This document shows positions 36,538 to 45,010 of a stretch of DNA of 64,000 nt, piece by piece. The number at the start of each line of letters is the position of its first letter. Position 1 is the stretch's first letter. This DNA comes from FEB-12 sp964503315 (lineage in GTDB: Bacteria > Zixibacteria > MSB-5A5 > GN15 > FEB-12). The stretch spans positions 1-64,000 of the forward strand of contig CAZCZL010000007.1 in the NCBI GenBank assembly GCA_964503315.1, given 5' to 3'. A program made the position numbers and the translations under genes. The notes below the pieces were generated by a model that ran no database searches, was not told where the DNA came from, and saw only the letters and a list, made by a program, of their open reading frames with translations.

Positions 36538-36843
36538 CTTGGGTTCGCCTCTCGTCTTCGCTCGAGGCGGCGAATTTCAGTCTGCACTTTCTATTGAACA
36601 CCGTACCCCACCATTTATGGTGGGACTCTTAAGCAGTGCTCGCTTCTTAACTTTGTGCCCCACTCAACTCGGGCTGAGCGGAGTCGAAGCCCGAATCCCG
36701 TTGTTCAGGGCAAACGGGGACGTCTGCCTCTCAAATATAGACGTCCCCCTATCCGGACAAACTCAGTTCTGCTTATTTCCCCTCCCAAAACTCCCTCCAG
36801 ATTCTTGTTGTCGAATCCTTCAAAATAGCCGTACTTATCCCAT
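36538..36843. repeat. Repeat-rich spacer between the TPR and CYTH genes
   Basis: About 300 bases carrying several short palindromes. One is CCCACCATTTATGGTGGG within 36601-36624, also present at 62860-62883. Another is a GGGCT...AGCCC palindrome (GGGCTGAGCGGAGTCG then AAGCCC) at 36669-36694, of a family repeated at least six more times in this window. A degenerate copy of the GGCAGACG/CGTCTGCC type lies near 36715-36755. No gene is supported here. Confidence 0.85.
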
Positions 36844-37479
36844 ATGACCGACGCCGTCAGACACCTCGAGATCGAGATCAAGCTTAAGCTTGAGTCATTC
36901 ACTGATTATCTAAAATTGATCGGCTATCTCGGGCAGATCGAGTCCGAGGATCACCATATCAACGCCTTTTTCGATACCGAGGATCGCCAGCTCGCCCGCG
37001 CCGGATGGGCACTCCGTGTCCGCGCCGAAAACAAGCGCGGCCTGGTGACGATCAAGTCGATCCCGACCACCGAGGGCGCCGCAGTCGTGCGCCAGGAGAT
37101 CGAGGCCGAGATCCCGCGCGGCGTCGCGTATGAGATCATCGGGCTGCGCGAGGAACTGATGTCCGTGCAGATCATGCCGGTCGATTTCATCAAGCGCCAG
37201 TTCCCTGAATTGAACCTCGCGAAACTGATCCAGTTCGAGAATGTCCGCCAGAAGAAGCTCTTCCGCATCGGCGGCGACAACTACCTGCTCGAGGTCGACA
37301 AAACCATGTACACCGATGGTTCGGTCGATTACGAACTCGAGGTCGAACTTCACGACATGGATCGCGTCGAGACAGTCGAGGACCATTTGCGCAAGTTGTT
37401 CCATTCGCTCGATATCCCGTTCGAGCATCAGACGGAATCCAAATTCGCCCGCGCCCTCAAACGCGCCAAGATCTACTAG
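36844..37479 (+). CDS. CYTH-domain protein (adenylate cyclase class IV / thiamine triphosphatase-like)
   Basis: 211 residues of the CYTH superfamily, which binds triphosphates in a beta tunnel lined by acidic residues. The signature ExExK is seen as EIEIKLKL near the N-terminus, followed by the FFDTEDRQLARAGWALRVR, RQEIEAEIP and YELEVELHDMD segments. Members include triphosphatases (tri-, ThTP and polyphosphate) and class IV adenylate cyclases; this sequence alone does not say which. The stop is two bases from the stop of the convergent minus-strand RHH gene. Confidence 0.85.
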   Translation: MTDAVRHLEIEIKLKLESFTDYLKLIGYLGQIESEDHHINAFFDTEDRQLARAGWALRVRAENKRGLVTIKSIPTTEGAAVVRQEIEAEIPRGVAYEIIGLREELMSVQIMPVDFIKRQFPELNLAKLIQFENVRQKKLFRIGGDNYLLEVDKTMYTDGSVDYELEVELHDMDRVETVEDHLRKLFHSLDIPFEHQTESKFARALKRAKIY

Positions 37480-37481
37480 AC

Positions 37482-37757
37482 TCACACATCCCGCGGCGAA
37501 CGCATCTTCCGCAATCGCCGGAAGATATCCGTGTACTCCCGCACCACCTCCCGCTCTGCCTCAGAGAGCGATTCCAGAAGCGGAATCCCCAGCCGCAACA
37601 CCATCCGCACGATATCCGAGTTGTTCCTATCCAGATCGAGCGCCAACTGGTCGAGCCGGTTCTTCAACTCGTAGGTTATCCGCACGGCCAGGACATGTTC
37701 GTGCGGGCTCCCTAATTCGCTCGCGACATCTGCCGTTTCAGGTTTGTCTGGATGCAT
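37482..37757 (-). CDS. Ribbon-helix-helix regulator-like protein
   Basis: 91 residues. The central part (VRITYELKNRLDQLALDLDRNNSDIVRMVLRLGI) fits the CopG/Arc ribbon-helix-helix fold: a short strand with alternating residues, then two helices. Such dimers bind operators and are typical of plasmid, phage and toxin-antitoxin control. The C-terminal helix is acidic. GGGAGAG lies about 8 bases before the ATG. It lies 15 bases after the sigma-like gene on the same strand, so they form a two-gene unit. Confidence 0.78.
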   Translation of the reverse strand: MHPDKPETADVASELGSPHEHVLAVRITYELKNRLDQLALDLDRNNSDIVRMVLRLGIPLLESLSEAEREVVREYTDIFRRLRKMRSPRDV

Positions 37758-37772
37758 TGAATTTCTCTCCCA

Positions 37773-38252
37773 TTAGTGAAAACGTTGGTGTGACACGATC
37801 GCGTGGTACGACCGTACCCGTATCCCGAACTCGCGCCGCAATTGTTGGAGCAGTATCCGCCACGGACGGCGTGGGTCGCGCCCGCGAATCAGCTCATCGA
37901 TCTCCGCGCGATACGGCGACCGGCAGAGCGGACACCGTGTTGCCGATCGTTTCGCAATTCCGAAATTCTCTTTCGCGAACGACGCCAGCAGTTTCCGAAG
38001 TCTCCCTATCGCTCTCAGATGAAGAGTTGTCGCGCGCGCAAGCGATATCCCCATCCCGTCCGCGATCGAAGACATCTCTTCGAACTGCAGATAGTATCTC
38101 TCTATCACGATCCGTTCGTTCGGTTCGAGCTGTTCGATCGCCGCGCGAACCGCTTCATTGATCTGTTCTGCGAATTCCGACTTCTCTGATTCGGCCGGCG
38201 ATGCCGTGATAGACGTTATCCAGTGGCGGTAAATGACTCTGCTATTCCCCAT
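37773..38252 (-). CDS. Sigma-70 region 4-like protein fused to a Cys/His zinc-HTH tail
   Basis: 159 residues. Residues 36-92 resemble sigma-70 region 4 (AIEQLEPNERIVIERYYLQFEEMSSIADGMG then a second helix with LARATTLHLRAIGRLRKLL), a helix-turn-helix that binds the -35 element. Region 2 is absent, so it could not alone be a full sigma factor. The tail has C-x2-C at 107-110 and His at 150, 155 and 159, with an R-x-x-I-D helix between. This Cys-His HTH layout is also used by phage small-terminase and transposase-type proteins. AGGAGGAAGTTC before the ATG is a strong site. With the RHH gene, 2.4 kb upstream of the portal gene on the same strand, it is a candidate regulator or packaging factor. 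The function is inferred. Confidence 0.68.
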   Translation of the reverse strand: MGNSRVIYRHWITSITASPAESEKSEFAEQINEAVRAAIEQLEPNERIVIERYYLQFEEMSSIADGMGISLARATTLHLRAIGRLRKLLASFAKENFGIAKRSATRCPLCRSPYRAEIDELIRGRDPRRPWRILLQQLRREFGIRVRSYHAIVSHQRFH

Positions 38253-38581
38253 GAACTTCCTCCTGGCCGGACTGCAAGCCGCTTCCTATTTGGGCGACAT
38301 GACCCGGCATTGGTTTTCCCGCAAAAAGAGGGAGAGGGGTGGGTCCGACAAGGACATGCCCGTCACAAACCAATTGGGGGATAAGGGGATAGCCGTATCA
38401 CGTGAGTCACTTTGACTACGCCTGACCGTCGAGACTGTCTGTCTGCACGCTTTTTGCGTATACTCGAAGAGGGAGGGGGCGTGGTTTAGTTTTGAGCGGC
38501 AGACGTCCTCGTCTGCCCTTCTAGAGAGATAAGCCCGGGCAGAGCAGGAGCTCTGCCGCGCAACTGACAAAAGAGGATCGC
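38253..38581. repeat. Intergenic region with a GGCAGACG-type palindrome
   Basis: About 330 bases between divergent genes. At 38498-38517 is a hairpin GGCAGACG-TCCT-CGTCTGCC, a family also found at 58844, 62692 and 63362. Near 38450-38463 is a TTGCGTATACT-like stretch. A short plus-strand frame over 38233-38415 has no ribosome site and no family match. Confidence 0.7.
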
Positions 38582-39358
38582 TTGGACCAATACCCTTTCT
38601 CTCGCGAAACCGTCTACCCGAACCCCGCCGAATCCCGCGCGCTCGCCGAGGACGGCTTTCGGATGACCAGCGGCAATCAGAATTTCCGCACGGTCCTCAT
38701 GACCTGGGTTTCGCTCACTATTCTGCTGATCCTCTATCCCGGCGCGTCGCTTCTCGGCACCGGCGAAGATCCCACCTCACTGCTCAAATCGCTCGATTCG
38801 TTCATGCTGATGTTCCTGCTGATCACCACCATCATATTCCAGTGGGTGATCTTCGGCATCAACTATTGGTCGGTCTATACTGAAGGGACCGGGCTTGCCG
38901 GTATCGGCTTCACCAAATTCCGTGGTATCTATGTCGCGTGGGGAGTCGCGTTTCTGCTTGGCGCCAATCTTCTGCTCGCCGGTGTCGCCTGGATACTCGG
39001 GCAGATCGGCATGCCGCTTCCCGGTGAAGTGATGTTACTGGTTCCGCAGGATCCGATGGGGAAAGTTGTCTGGGTGATGGTTTCTATTACCGCCGGTGTC
39101 TGCGAAGAGACCGCGTTTCGCGGCTACCTGATGACCCGCCTTCGCCTGGTCGGACGCATGAACTCATGGGTGATCCCGACCATCATATCGGCGGTCGCGT
39201 TCGGCGCCTGCCACGCCTATCAAGGGATGCCCGGCTTTATCGCGATCACAATCTACGGCGCGCTCTTCTCGATACTGTATATCCGGACCGGTTCGATCTG
39301 GCCGGGGATAATCGCGCACTCACTGCAGGACCTCGGCGCCCTCATCTGGCCCCACTGA
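38582..39358 (+). CDS. CPBP-family (CAAX-type) intramembrane metalloprotease
   Basis: 258 residues, mostly membrane helices. The CPBP motifs are present: EETAFRGYL (motif 1, double Glu), FGACHAYQG (motif 2, His) and HSLQD (motif 3, His). Relatives act in immunity to bacteriocins or cleave prenylated or other membrane substrates; the substrate here is unknown. I start at a TTG at 38582 preceded by AGGATCGC; an N-terminal soluble part of about 30 residues precedes the first helix. Confidence 0.86.
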   Translation: MDQYPFSRETVYPNPAESRALAEDGFRMTSGNQNFRTVLMTWVSLTILLILYPGASLLGTGEDPTSLLKSLDSFMLMFLLITTIIFQWVIFGINYWSVYTEGTGLAGIGFTKFRGIYVAWGVAFLLGANLLLAGVAWILGQIGMPLPGEVMLLVPQDPMGKVVWVMVSITAGVCEETAFRGYLMTRLRLVGRMNSWVIPTIISAVAFGACHAYQGMPGFIAITIYGALFSILYIRTGSIWPGIIAHSLQDLGALIWPH

Positions 39359-39851
39359 CGATTTTTTATCCTACATCGTAGGGCGGGTCCGTCATCGAAC
39401 CCGCCTCTAATGACAAAGCGAAAACTGACCATCTAAGATTATCGCAATCCCTGCAACGCCTCTTCCCAGCGAAAGCTGGGATACAGACTTCACTGTCATC
39501 GCGAGCCTTGCCGGGCAGTGAACGAACGTCTCAAGACAGTCTTTCGAGGGCAAGGCGTCGCGATCTCACTTATACGTAGAAGAAACTGAGATCACGACGC
39601 TTTGCTTTGTCAAACGGATGAAGCAAAGCTCGTGATGACGTTCGTGGGTCATTGCGAGTGAAGCGAAGCAATCAATTATCGGGAGTGAATCGGATTAATC
39701 TATCGCCGGCAGCGCACTTCGACTACGCTCAGTGCGATTACTGGTCGGGCAAACGGGGACGTTTGCCGCGCATAAGAATCGGGCTGAGCGGAGCCTGCCC
39801 TGAGTTCATGCTCAGGGTCGAAGCCCGATTCAACGGAGAACCTAAGAACCC
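39359..39851. repeat. Repeat cluster between the CAAX protease and a secreted-protein gene
   Basis: About 490 bases with no gene. Distinct units are visible. One is a 71-base hairpin at 39495-39565 whose ends are GTCATCGCGA...TTGCC and GGCAA...GTCGCGAT, the same design as units at 62732-62800 and 63401-63469. Another is a GTCATTGCGAGTGAAGCGA-type unit near 39649-39674. A GGGCT...AGCCC palindrome with an extra inner hairpin lies at 39779-39829. Confidence 0.85.
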
Positions 39852-42590
39852 CTACCGCACCAGCGCCATCTTCTTTGTCGAACTGAAGTCGCCGGTCTCA
39901 AGTCGATAGAAGTAAACCCCCGACCCGACTTCGTCCCCCGCCGAACTCCGGCCATCCCAACGTACCCGATGTTCCCCTGCTGACATCATCCCATCAACCA
40001 GTCGCGTCACTTCCTGCCCCAACAGATTGTAGATGGTCAGGCGAACATCGGTTCGGCTCGGTAACGTGAAAGATATCTCAGTCGATGGATTGAACGGATT
40101 CGGATAATTCTGCTCGAGCGCAAATCCCGATGGCACCCGCGGATCATCATCCTCGATATCGGTCGGCAGATAGAGATAGACATTCCCCCAGATCGCCGCG
40201 CCAGTCGCGCGCGGGTCAACCCAGGTCGCCCAGAGACGTCCCCGCGATGCCGCTATCGATGGCGCGCTCATATACTCCGGCGTTGTCACCGAAAACGGCT
40301 GATTCGATGCCAAAGGCGCGTAGAGATTGGAGTAAATGCGATAATAGACCTGGCGGCTCCCGCCGCGACGGTCTACCCATCCGGTGTTGACATACCCCTG
40401 TTCATCGAAATCGATCGTCGGCTCGCTCGGATTGGATCCGATATTATCCGTCACCAGTGTCGCCGCCTGAAGGATCGCGCTCGCGCGACTGATGACCGTC
40501 AGATAAAGTTCTTTGGTCGCGGTCCCCGAAGTTGTCCAGAGCAGACCGATCTGCCCGGAATCATTTATCGCCGCCGCGATATCATGTATCTGCGCGCCGC
40601 CGACTGTGGATGTATAGCCGAATGTCCCACCCGCCGTCTTGTCGGCGTTATACCATGCGCCGCGAAGTCGGGGAGAGGTGCGGCCATTGTCGAGCCAGCA
40701 GACATAAAATCGATTCTGCGCGTCACGGCGTGCGTACAGTTTCACGATCTGGCTATCCGATGCTGTCGATGAGATCAAGAATTCTGCGCCATCGCGCTGA
40801 CCGGTCGATGTCATCCAACGACCATAGACCTGCGGCGATGCTCCGCGGCTGTCTATCCATGCCACCAATCCACGCCCGGTTTTCGCGAGCGCCGCTCGCG
40901 GCGAAGTTTTCCCGTCGCCAAGTGTTGAATCCGACACCGCAAATTCCGATGACTTGGAGGCATTGTAATCAGACATATACCGCGCGAATACGCGCTGCCC
41001 CGGCACTCCCGCTATCGCGCGGCCATCCACCCAGACAACCAAGTTGACCGTGTCGCCCTCGGCCGCCGATGGTTCCGACTGAAGATTCGCGCCATTATCA
41101 AGATTCAGTCTTCGCTGTGGTCCAACCGCGGTCGCATCATGCGCGACCAGTTGCGAAAAGATATCGCCGTTGTCATTCCGTCTATCCGCCCAGACCACCA
41201 GATCATACCAATCGCCGACGGATATCACACAGGGTGAACTTGCCGGCGCGCCTTGCGCATCATCATTCAGGGTGCGCGGCGACAACATCAACTGCCCGCC
41301 GAGGGTATCAAACTGGAAGAGCGAAATATCCGCGTCCTCATCAGTGAACTCCGTCCAGACAAATCCATATCGATTCGCCGAGAAGAATTTTGTCGCGGGC
41401 GCCCAGCGACGTCCGACCGTCGGACTATACAATTCCTGCACGCCGGTCAACGGAATGAGACTGGTTGAGAAACGTCGCGAAACAATTCCTATCTCCGCGC
41501 CATAACTTGCCCAGGTAACCAGTAATTCGCTGTTCGGCGCAATCGCCAGATCCATATCCCACGCCGCCAGTGTTCCGCCGCCATTTGACGCCAGCACATT
41601 ACTTCCGACCAATCCGGTGGTCGGATTGAACGACTGAAGATATATCTCCTGTCCGTTGCGCAGATCGATCCACCCGATCGTGTAATCTCCCAGAGTCGAA
41701 AAGACAACCTGCGGCGTGAATTGCAGTGAATCTGCCGAGGCCGGCGGGACGATCGTAAACTCCGAAGCTACCGCGGCTCCCGCGCCGGTATACTGACGGA
41801 CATAGATATCCGGGTCAACCGAACGGTAATCTTCCCACGCGATCAGATAGCCGGAGTTTGGCTGCACGGCTACCTCGGGCGCCCAATGCGCGTTGCTTGC
41901 GGCATCGCTGTTCACGGTGGTCGGCGTGATCACCGATGTTCCCGTATTCGAGTATATCCGCATCTTGATCGTGTTGCCGGAGATATCATAATTCTCCCAG
42001 ACGACCACCAGGCGGCCATCGGGATAAATATCAAAATCGTACAGTCCCGCGAACGCGCCATTTGTGGTGTCATTCACGAGATATGGCGCGATATCAACCG
42101 CCAGCGCGCTGGTGTAGCGTGTGCCGAACAGACGGCCGTTGGTTCTATCGCGATAGAACAGAAAGACCCGCCCTGCGGTATCGACCGCGACTTTCGGTTC
42201 GACATACTCCGCGCCGGTGGCTGAACCAAGCATCAACTGATTACTACCGACCAACGCGCCGAGCGAATCAACCAATTGCAGAAATATCTTGTTGGCGCCA
42301 TTTCGTTCATCCTGCCAGACCGCGACCCACTGGCCATTTTTCATTTTGGCGAGCGACGAAGCATCCTGCGTGAAATGGGCGGGAGAGGTCAATTCCGATA
42401 TCCGCAGATCCGCGGCATCGGGCGAGGCGAATTGGAATGACGTCACGACAAAGTCATTCGCACGACTGTCCGCATTCGGCACAGTCACCTGCCGATGATG
42501 CTGGTCGATCCGTTCAGTCAGCGATGTTGAGGCATACCCGGCGAGAGGGCAGAGAAGTAGACAGAGGACGTATTTTCTCAACGCGAACAT
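39852..42590 (-). CDS. Large secreted protein with YPNPFNPS C-terminal sorting domain
   Basis: 912 residues. A signal peptide (1-22) is followed by about 14 propeller-like repeats, with alternating WxDxRxxxxxIYxQ and VVVWxDxR units, over residues 60-800. The C-terminal 85 residues form a beta-sandwich sorting domain (NYPNPFNPSTEISFTLP, VRLTIYNLLGQEVTRL, GEHRVRWDG, SGVYFYRLETG). It is characteristic of type IX-like or FlgD-type attachment in FCB bacteria. Ligand or substrate is unknown. The ATG at 42590 gives the signal peptide; a TTG one codon upstream is possible. Confidence 0.85.
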   Translation of the reverse strand: MFALRKYVLCLLLCPLAGYASTSLTERIDQHHRQVTVPNADSRANDFVVTSFQFASPDAADLRISELTSPAHFTQDASSLAKMKNGQWVAVWQDERNGANKIFLQLVDSLGALVGSNQLMLGSATGAEYVEPKVAVDTAGRVFLFYRDRTNGRLFGTRYTSALAVDIAPYLVNDTTNGAFAGLYDFDIYPDGRLVVVWENYDISGNTIKMRIYSNTGTSVITPTTVNSDAASNAHWAPEVAVQPNSGYLIAWEDYRSVDPDIYVRQYTGAGAAVASEFTIVPPASADSLQFTPQVVFSTLGDYTIGWIDLRNGQEIYLQSFNPTTGLVGSNVLASNGGGTLAAWDMDLAIAPNSELLVTWASYGAEIGIVSRRFSTSLIPLTGVQELYSPTVGRRWAPATKFFSANRYGFVWTEFTDEDADISLFQFDTLGGQLMLSPRTLNDDAQGAPASSPCVISVGDWYDLVVWADRRNDNGDIFSQLVAHDATAVGPQRRLNLDNGANLQSEPSAAEGDTVNLVVWVDGRAIAGVPGQRVFARYMSDYNASKSSEFAVSDSTLGDGKTSPRAALAKTGRGLVAWIDSRGASPQVYGRWMTSTGQRDGAEFLISSTASDSQIVKLYARRDAQNRFYVCWLDNGRTSPRLRGAWYNADKTAGGTFGYTSTVGGAQIHDIAAAINDSGQIGLLWTTSGTATKELYLTVISRASAILQAATLVTDNIGSNPSEPTIDFDEQGYVNTGWVDRRGGSRQVYYRIYSNLYAPLASNQPFSVTTPEYMSAPSIAASRGRLWATWVDPRATGAAIWGNVYLYLPTDIEDDDPRVPSGFALEQNYPNPFNPSTEISFTLPSRTDVRLTIYNLLGQEVTRLVDGMMSAGEHRVRWDGRSSAGDEVGSGVYFYRLETGDFSSTKKMALVR

Positions 42591-42593
42591 CAA

Positions 42594-42996
42594 TCACCAC
42601 ACATTATGCGATTGGATATTTGGTGCGGCCCTAATTGGCCGGACACCGGGCTCCCCGAACGCCCTGCCGGAAGCAGGTAACTTATTGTGAGGGCACTACA
42701 TAATACGCCCCCGGCGACGCTCGTGCAAGCTCTTTCTAGTATCGGCATTCTGGCAGTAAGTTGCAGCGCAATTAGTTGCCAGAATCTAATCGGCTGCCGC
42801 GCAAATCTTTGGCGCAACTTTGCGCCTCCTCCAAACGTACTGTAACCTAAAGGAATGCAGGCGACTGGCACTGTCCGGCGCCGTACAAAGTAGAGACGAA
42901 AGTCAGGAGCAGATGGAACATGTATCCGCGGCCGGATTCGAACACCCCTGGGACAGCGGGTCCGGCGATGGAAGATAAAGGAAACCTGGGCGTACT
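42594..42996. promoter_or_regulatory. Divergent intergenic region
   Basis: About 400 bases between two divergent surface-protein genes. It should contain both promoters, though no clear consensus is visible. At 42811-42826 lies a perfect 7-bp stem (GGCGCAA-CT-TTGCGCC). No gene is supported on either strand. Confidence 0.4.
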
Positions 42997-44928
42997 ATGA
43001 GCATGCGTACAAACAAGTGGCAATTCAAGAATGGGCTCGTCATTGCCCTTTTCGTCGCGATGGTCGTCCCGGCATTTGTCTGGGCACAACCGGCTCCGCC
43101 GCCGACCCCCTCTTTCGAGGATCGCGCGCGCAAAAAATCGACCCTCGACCGCGAATCAAAAGAGGTCGCCGATGAATACGCCGATATTCTCGTCGAACTC
43201 CAATCCCTGGTCGCGGATTACCACGAGTATCTCACGGAATCCGAATCCCCGACCATCATCAAATATCTGAACAAGCTCGATAAGATCGGCTACAATCTCG
43301 ACCACAGGGTGTATGTCAAAGATCGCAACAAGCTGGTTGAGGATCTCACCATGCATGTCACAGAGCTAGATAAGATCGAGACCTATATTGAGGACTCCGA
43401 AGAGATCTTCCCGATCCGCATTCTGAAGGTCGTCGGCTCATTGCGTCGAGACCTGGAAAATCTCAACGACCTGTTGCAGGATGACCTGGTCGACCGCTTG
43501 GATAATGTCCGCGCCAGCCAGGATGCCCTCTCTGAGGCGATCGAAGAACTGCTGGCCGAGATTAAGATCGAGCATGGGTATAACTACACCTACGTTACCA
43601 TTCCGAAGATCGATGAGAAAAAGATTGAAGCCCTGCAGAAGGAGGCCGAGTTGATGGCCAAGCAGGCGCAAAAAGAGGCTGAGAAGGCTGAGAAAATCAA
43701 GAAGTCCGTGAAGGTCCGTACTCCTTCCGCTTCCGCTCCGGTCGTGATCGATCTGGATGATCTTCCTAATGCATTCTCTTTTGGCGGATCTGGGACTTCC
43801 AAGGAGATCAAAGATACTCTGTCCGTCACCAACCCGAAACTCCCGATCCGCATCCAGAGTCAGTTGGGCGAAGTGACCATCACCGGCTCCGCCTCCAAGC
43901 AGATCATCGCGCGTCTTTCCGCCGAGATCTCCGCCGATTCCCGTACACAGGAGAAGAGACTACTCTCCGAGATAGATCTGAAACTCGAAACCACCCCCGC
44001 GGGCTACCAGATCATTGCCACCGCGCCGACGCAGAATCGCAGTGGTGAGAGTTGCCGCATTATCAGCAACAGCCTGGAGATCCTGCTCCCGTCGTCGAAC
44101 CCGGTCGAAGTTACCTGCGCGTTTGGCTCTGTCAGCGCCCGTGATCTCAACGGCGGCATTCAGTCATCGTCCGAGTATTCGCAAGTGGAGATGGAGGATA
44201 TCAAGGGAGGCGTCCAGGTCACCAGCAACATGGGCGGTATCGGATTGATAAGCTGCAGCGGCCCGTTCCGCGTCAGCAACGCGTACGCCCCGATCTCAAT
44301 CGAGGCATGTTCCGGCCAATTCGACATTCAGAACTCGTATAGCGAGATAGAACTCGAAGATTGCACCGGGAACGCCACTATTCGGAACTCGGGCAATATC
44401 TCGGTTTCCGAACATACCGGCGATATGCGTATCACCAACAGCTTCGGCCCGATCGAGATCGATGGTCTCTCCGGAAACCTCACCGCCATCAATCAGTTCT
44501 CGCCGCTTTCCGTGCAGAATATCAAGGGGACCGTGACGGTTGAGAACGCCAATGCCAATATCGACCTGACCAACATCTCGGGAAAACTTTCCGCCACCAA
44601 CAAATTCGGCCAGATATCCGCTGAACAGCTTGCCGGTCAGTTCAACCTGGCCAGCCAGAACGGCAATATCTTTGTCGTGCTCAGCGATTCTCCCGGAGGG
44701 AATTCCTGGGTCTCCACGACTTTCGGTAATGTCGATGTCACCATTCCGGAGGCGTCCAATTTCATGGTGAAGGCGAAAACGACCTTTGGGGATATTCACA
44801 GCGATTTTCCGCTCAAGCTGGATGACATGGGAACCGCCAAATCGGCCTGGTTCAAGCTTGGAAAAGCGAGCGACTCTCTCAGTATCAACGGCCAGAACAC
44901 TGTCATCACTATCAGTGGCTCGAAATAA
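42997..44928 (+). CDS. Exported coiled-coil protein with DUF4097-type adhesin repeats
   Basis: 643 residues. A signal peptide is at about 8-31. Residues 35-260 are helical and charged, with a Lys/Glu/Ala coiled coil near 208-235. Residues 275-640 are a repetitive beta-helix with the SNAYAPISIEA, ITNSFGPIEIDG and ATNKFGQISAEQ type of rung, which matches DUF4097/adhesin repeats. A surface or periplasmic scaffold is likely; function unknown. A terminator follows. Confidence 0.8.
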   Translation: MSMRTNKWQFKNGLVIALFVAMVVPAFVWAQPAPPPTPSFEDRARKKSTLDRESKEVADEYADILVELQSLVADYHEYLTESESPTIIKYLNKLDKIGYNLDHRVYVKDRNKLVEDLTMHVTELDKIETYIEDSEEIFPIRILKVVGSLRRDLENLNDLLQDDLVDRLDNVRASQDALSEAIEELLAEIKIEHGYNYTYVTIPKIDEKKIEALQKEAELMAKQAQKEAEKAEKIKKSVKVRTPSASAPVVIDLDDLPNAFSFGGSGTSKEIKDTLSVTNPKLPIRIQSQLGEVTITGSASKQIIARLSAEISADSRTQEKRLLSEIDLKLETTPAGYQIIATAPTQNRSGESCRIISNSLEILLPSSNPVEVTCAFGSVSARDLNGGIQSSSEYSQVEMEDIKGGVQVTSNMGGIGLISCSGPFRVSNAYAPISIEACSGQFDIQNSYSEIELEDCTGNATIRNSGNISVSEHTGDMRITNSFGPIEIDGLSGNLTAINQFSPLSVQNIKGTVTVENANANIDLTNISGKLSATNKFGQISAEQLAGQFNLASQNGNIFVVLSDSPGGNSWVSTTFGNVDVTIPEASNFMVKAKTTFGDIHSDFPLKLDDMGTAKSAWFKLGKASDSLSINGQNTVITISGSK

Positions 44929-44958
44929 TCGTACTGATCGATACATATACACAAAAAG

Positions 44959-44987
44959 AAACAGCCGGTCATCTGACCGGCTGTTTT
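44959..44987. terminator. Bidirectional terminator
   Basis: ACAGCCGGTC pairs with GACCGGCTGT, with a T-rich run on the right for the plus strand and an A-rich run on the left for the minus strand. It lies between the converging adhesin and HDOD genes. Confidence 0.93.
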
Positions 44988-45010
44988 GATTTTGGAGGAG
45001 ACAGATTGTC

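Noticed and set aside
36844..38161. Plus-strand frame over the CYTH, RHH and sigma-like genes (37241-38161)
   Set aside because: Its product is low-complexity Ser/Arg-rich and overlaps three better-supported genes in other frames.
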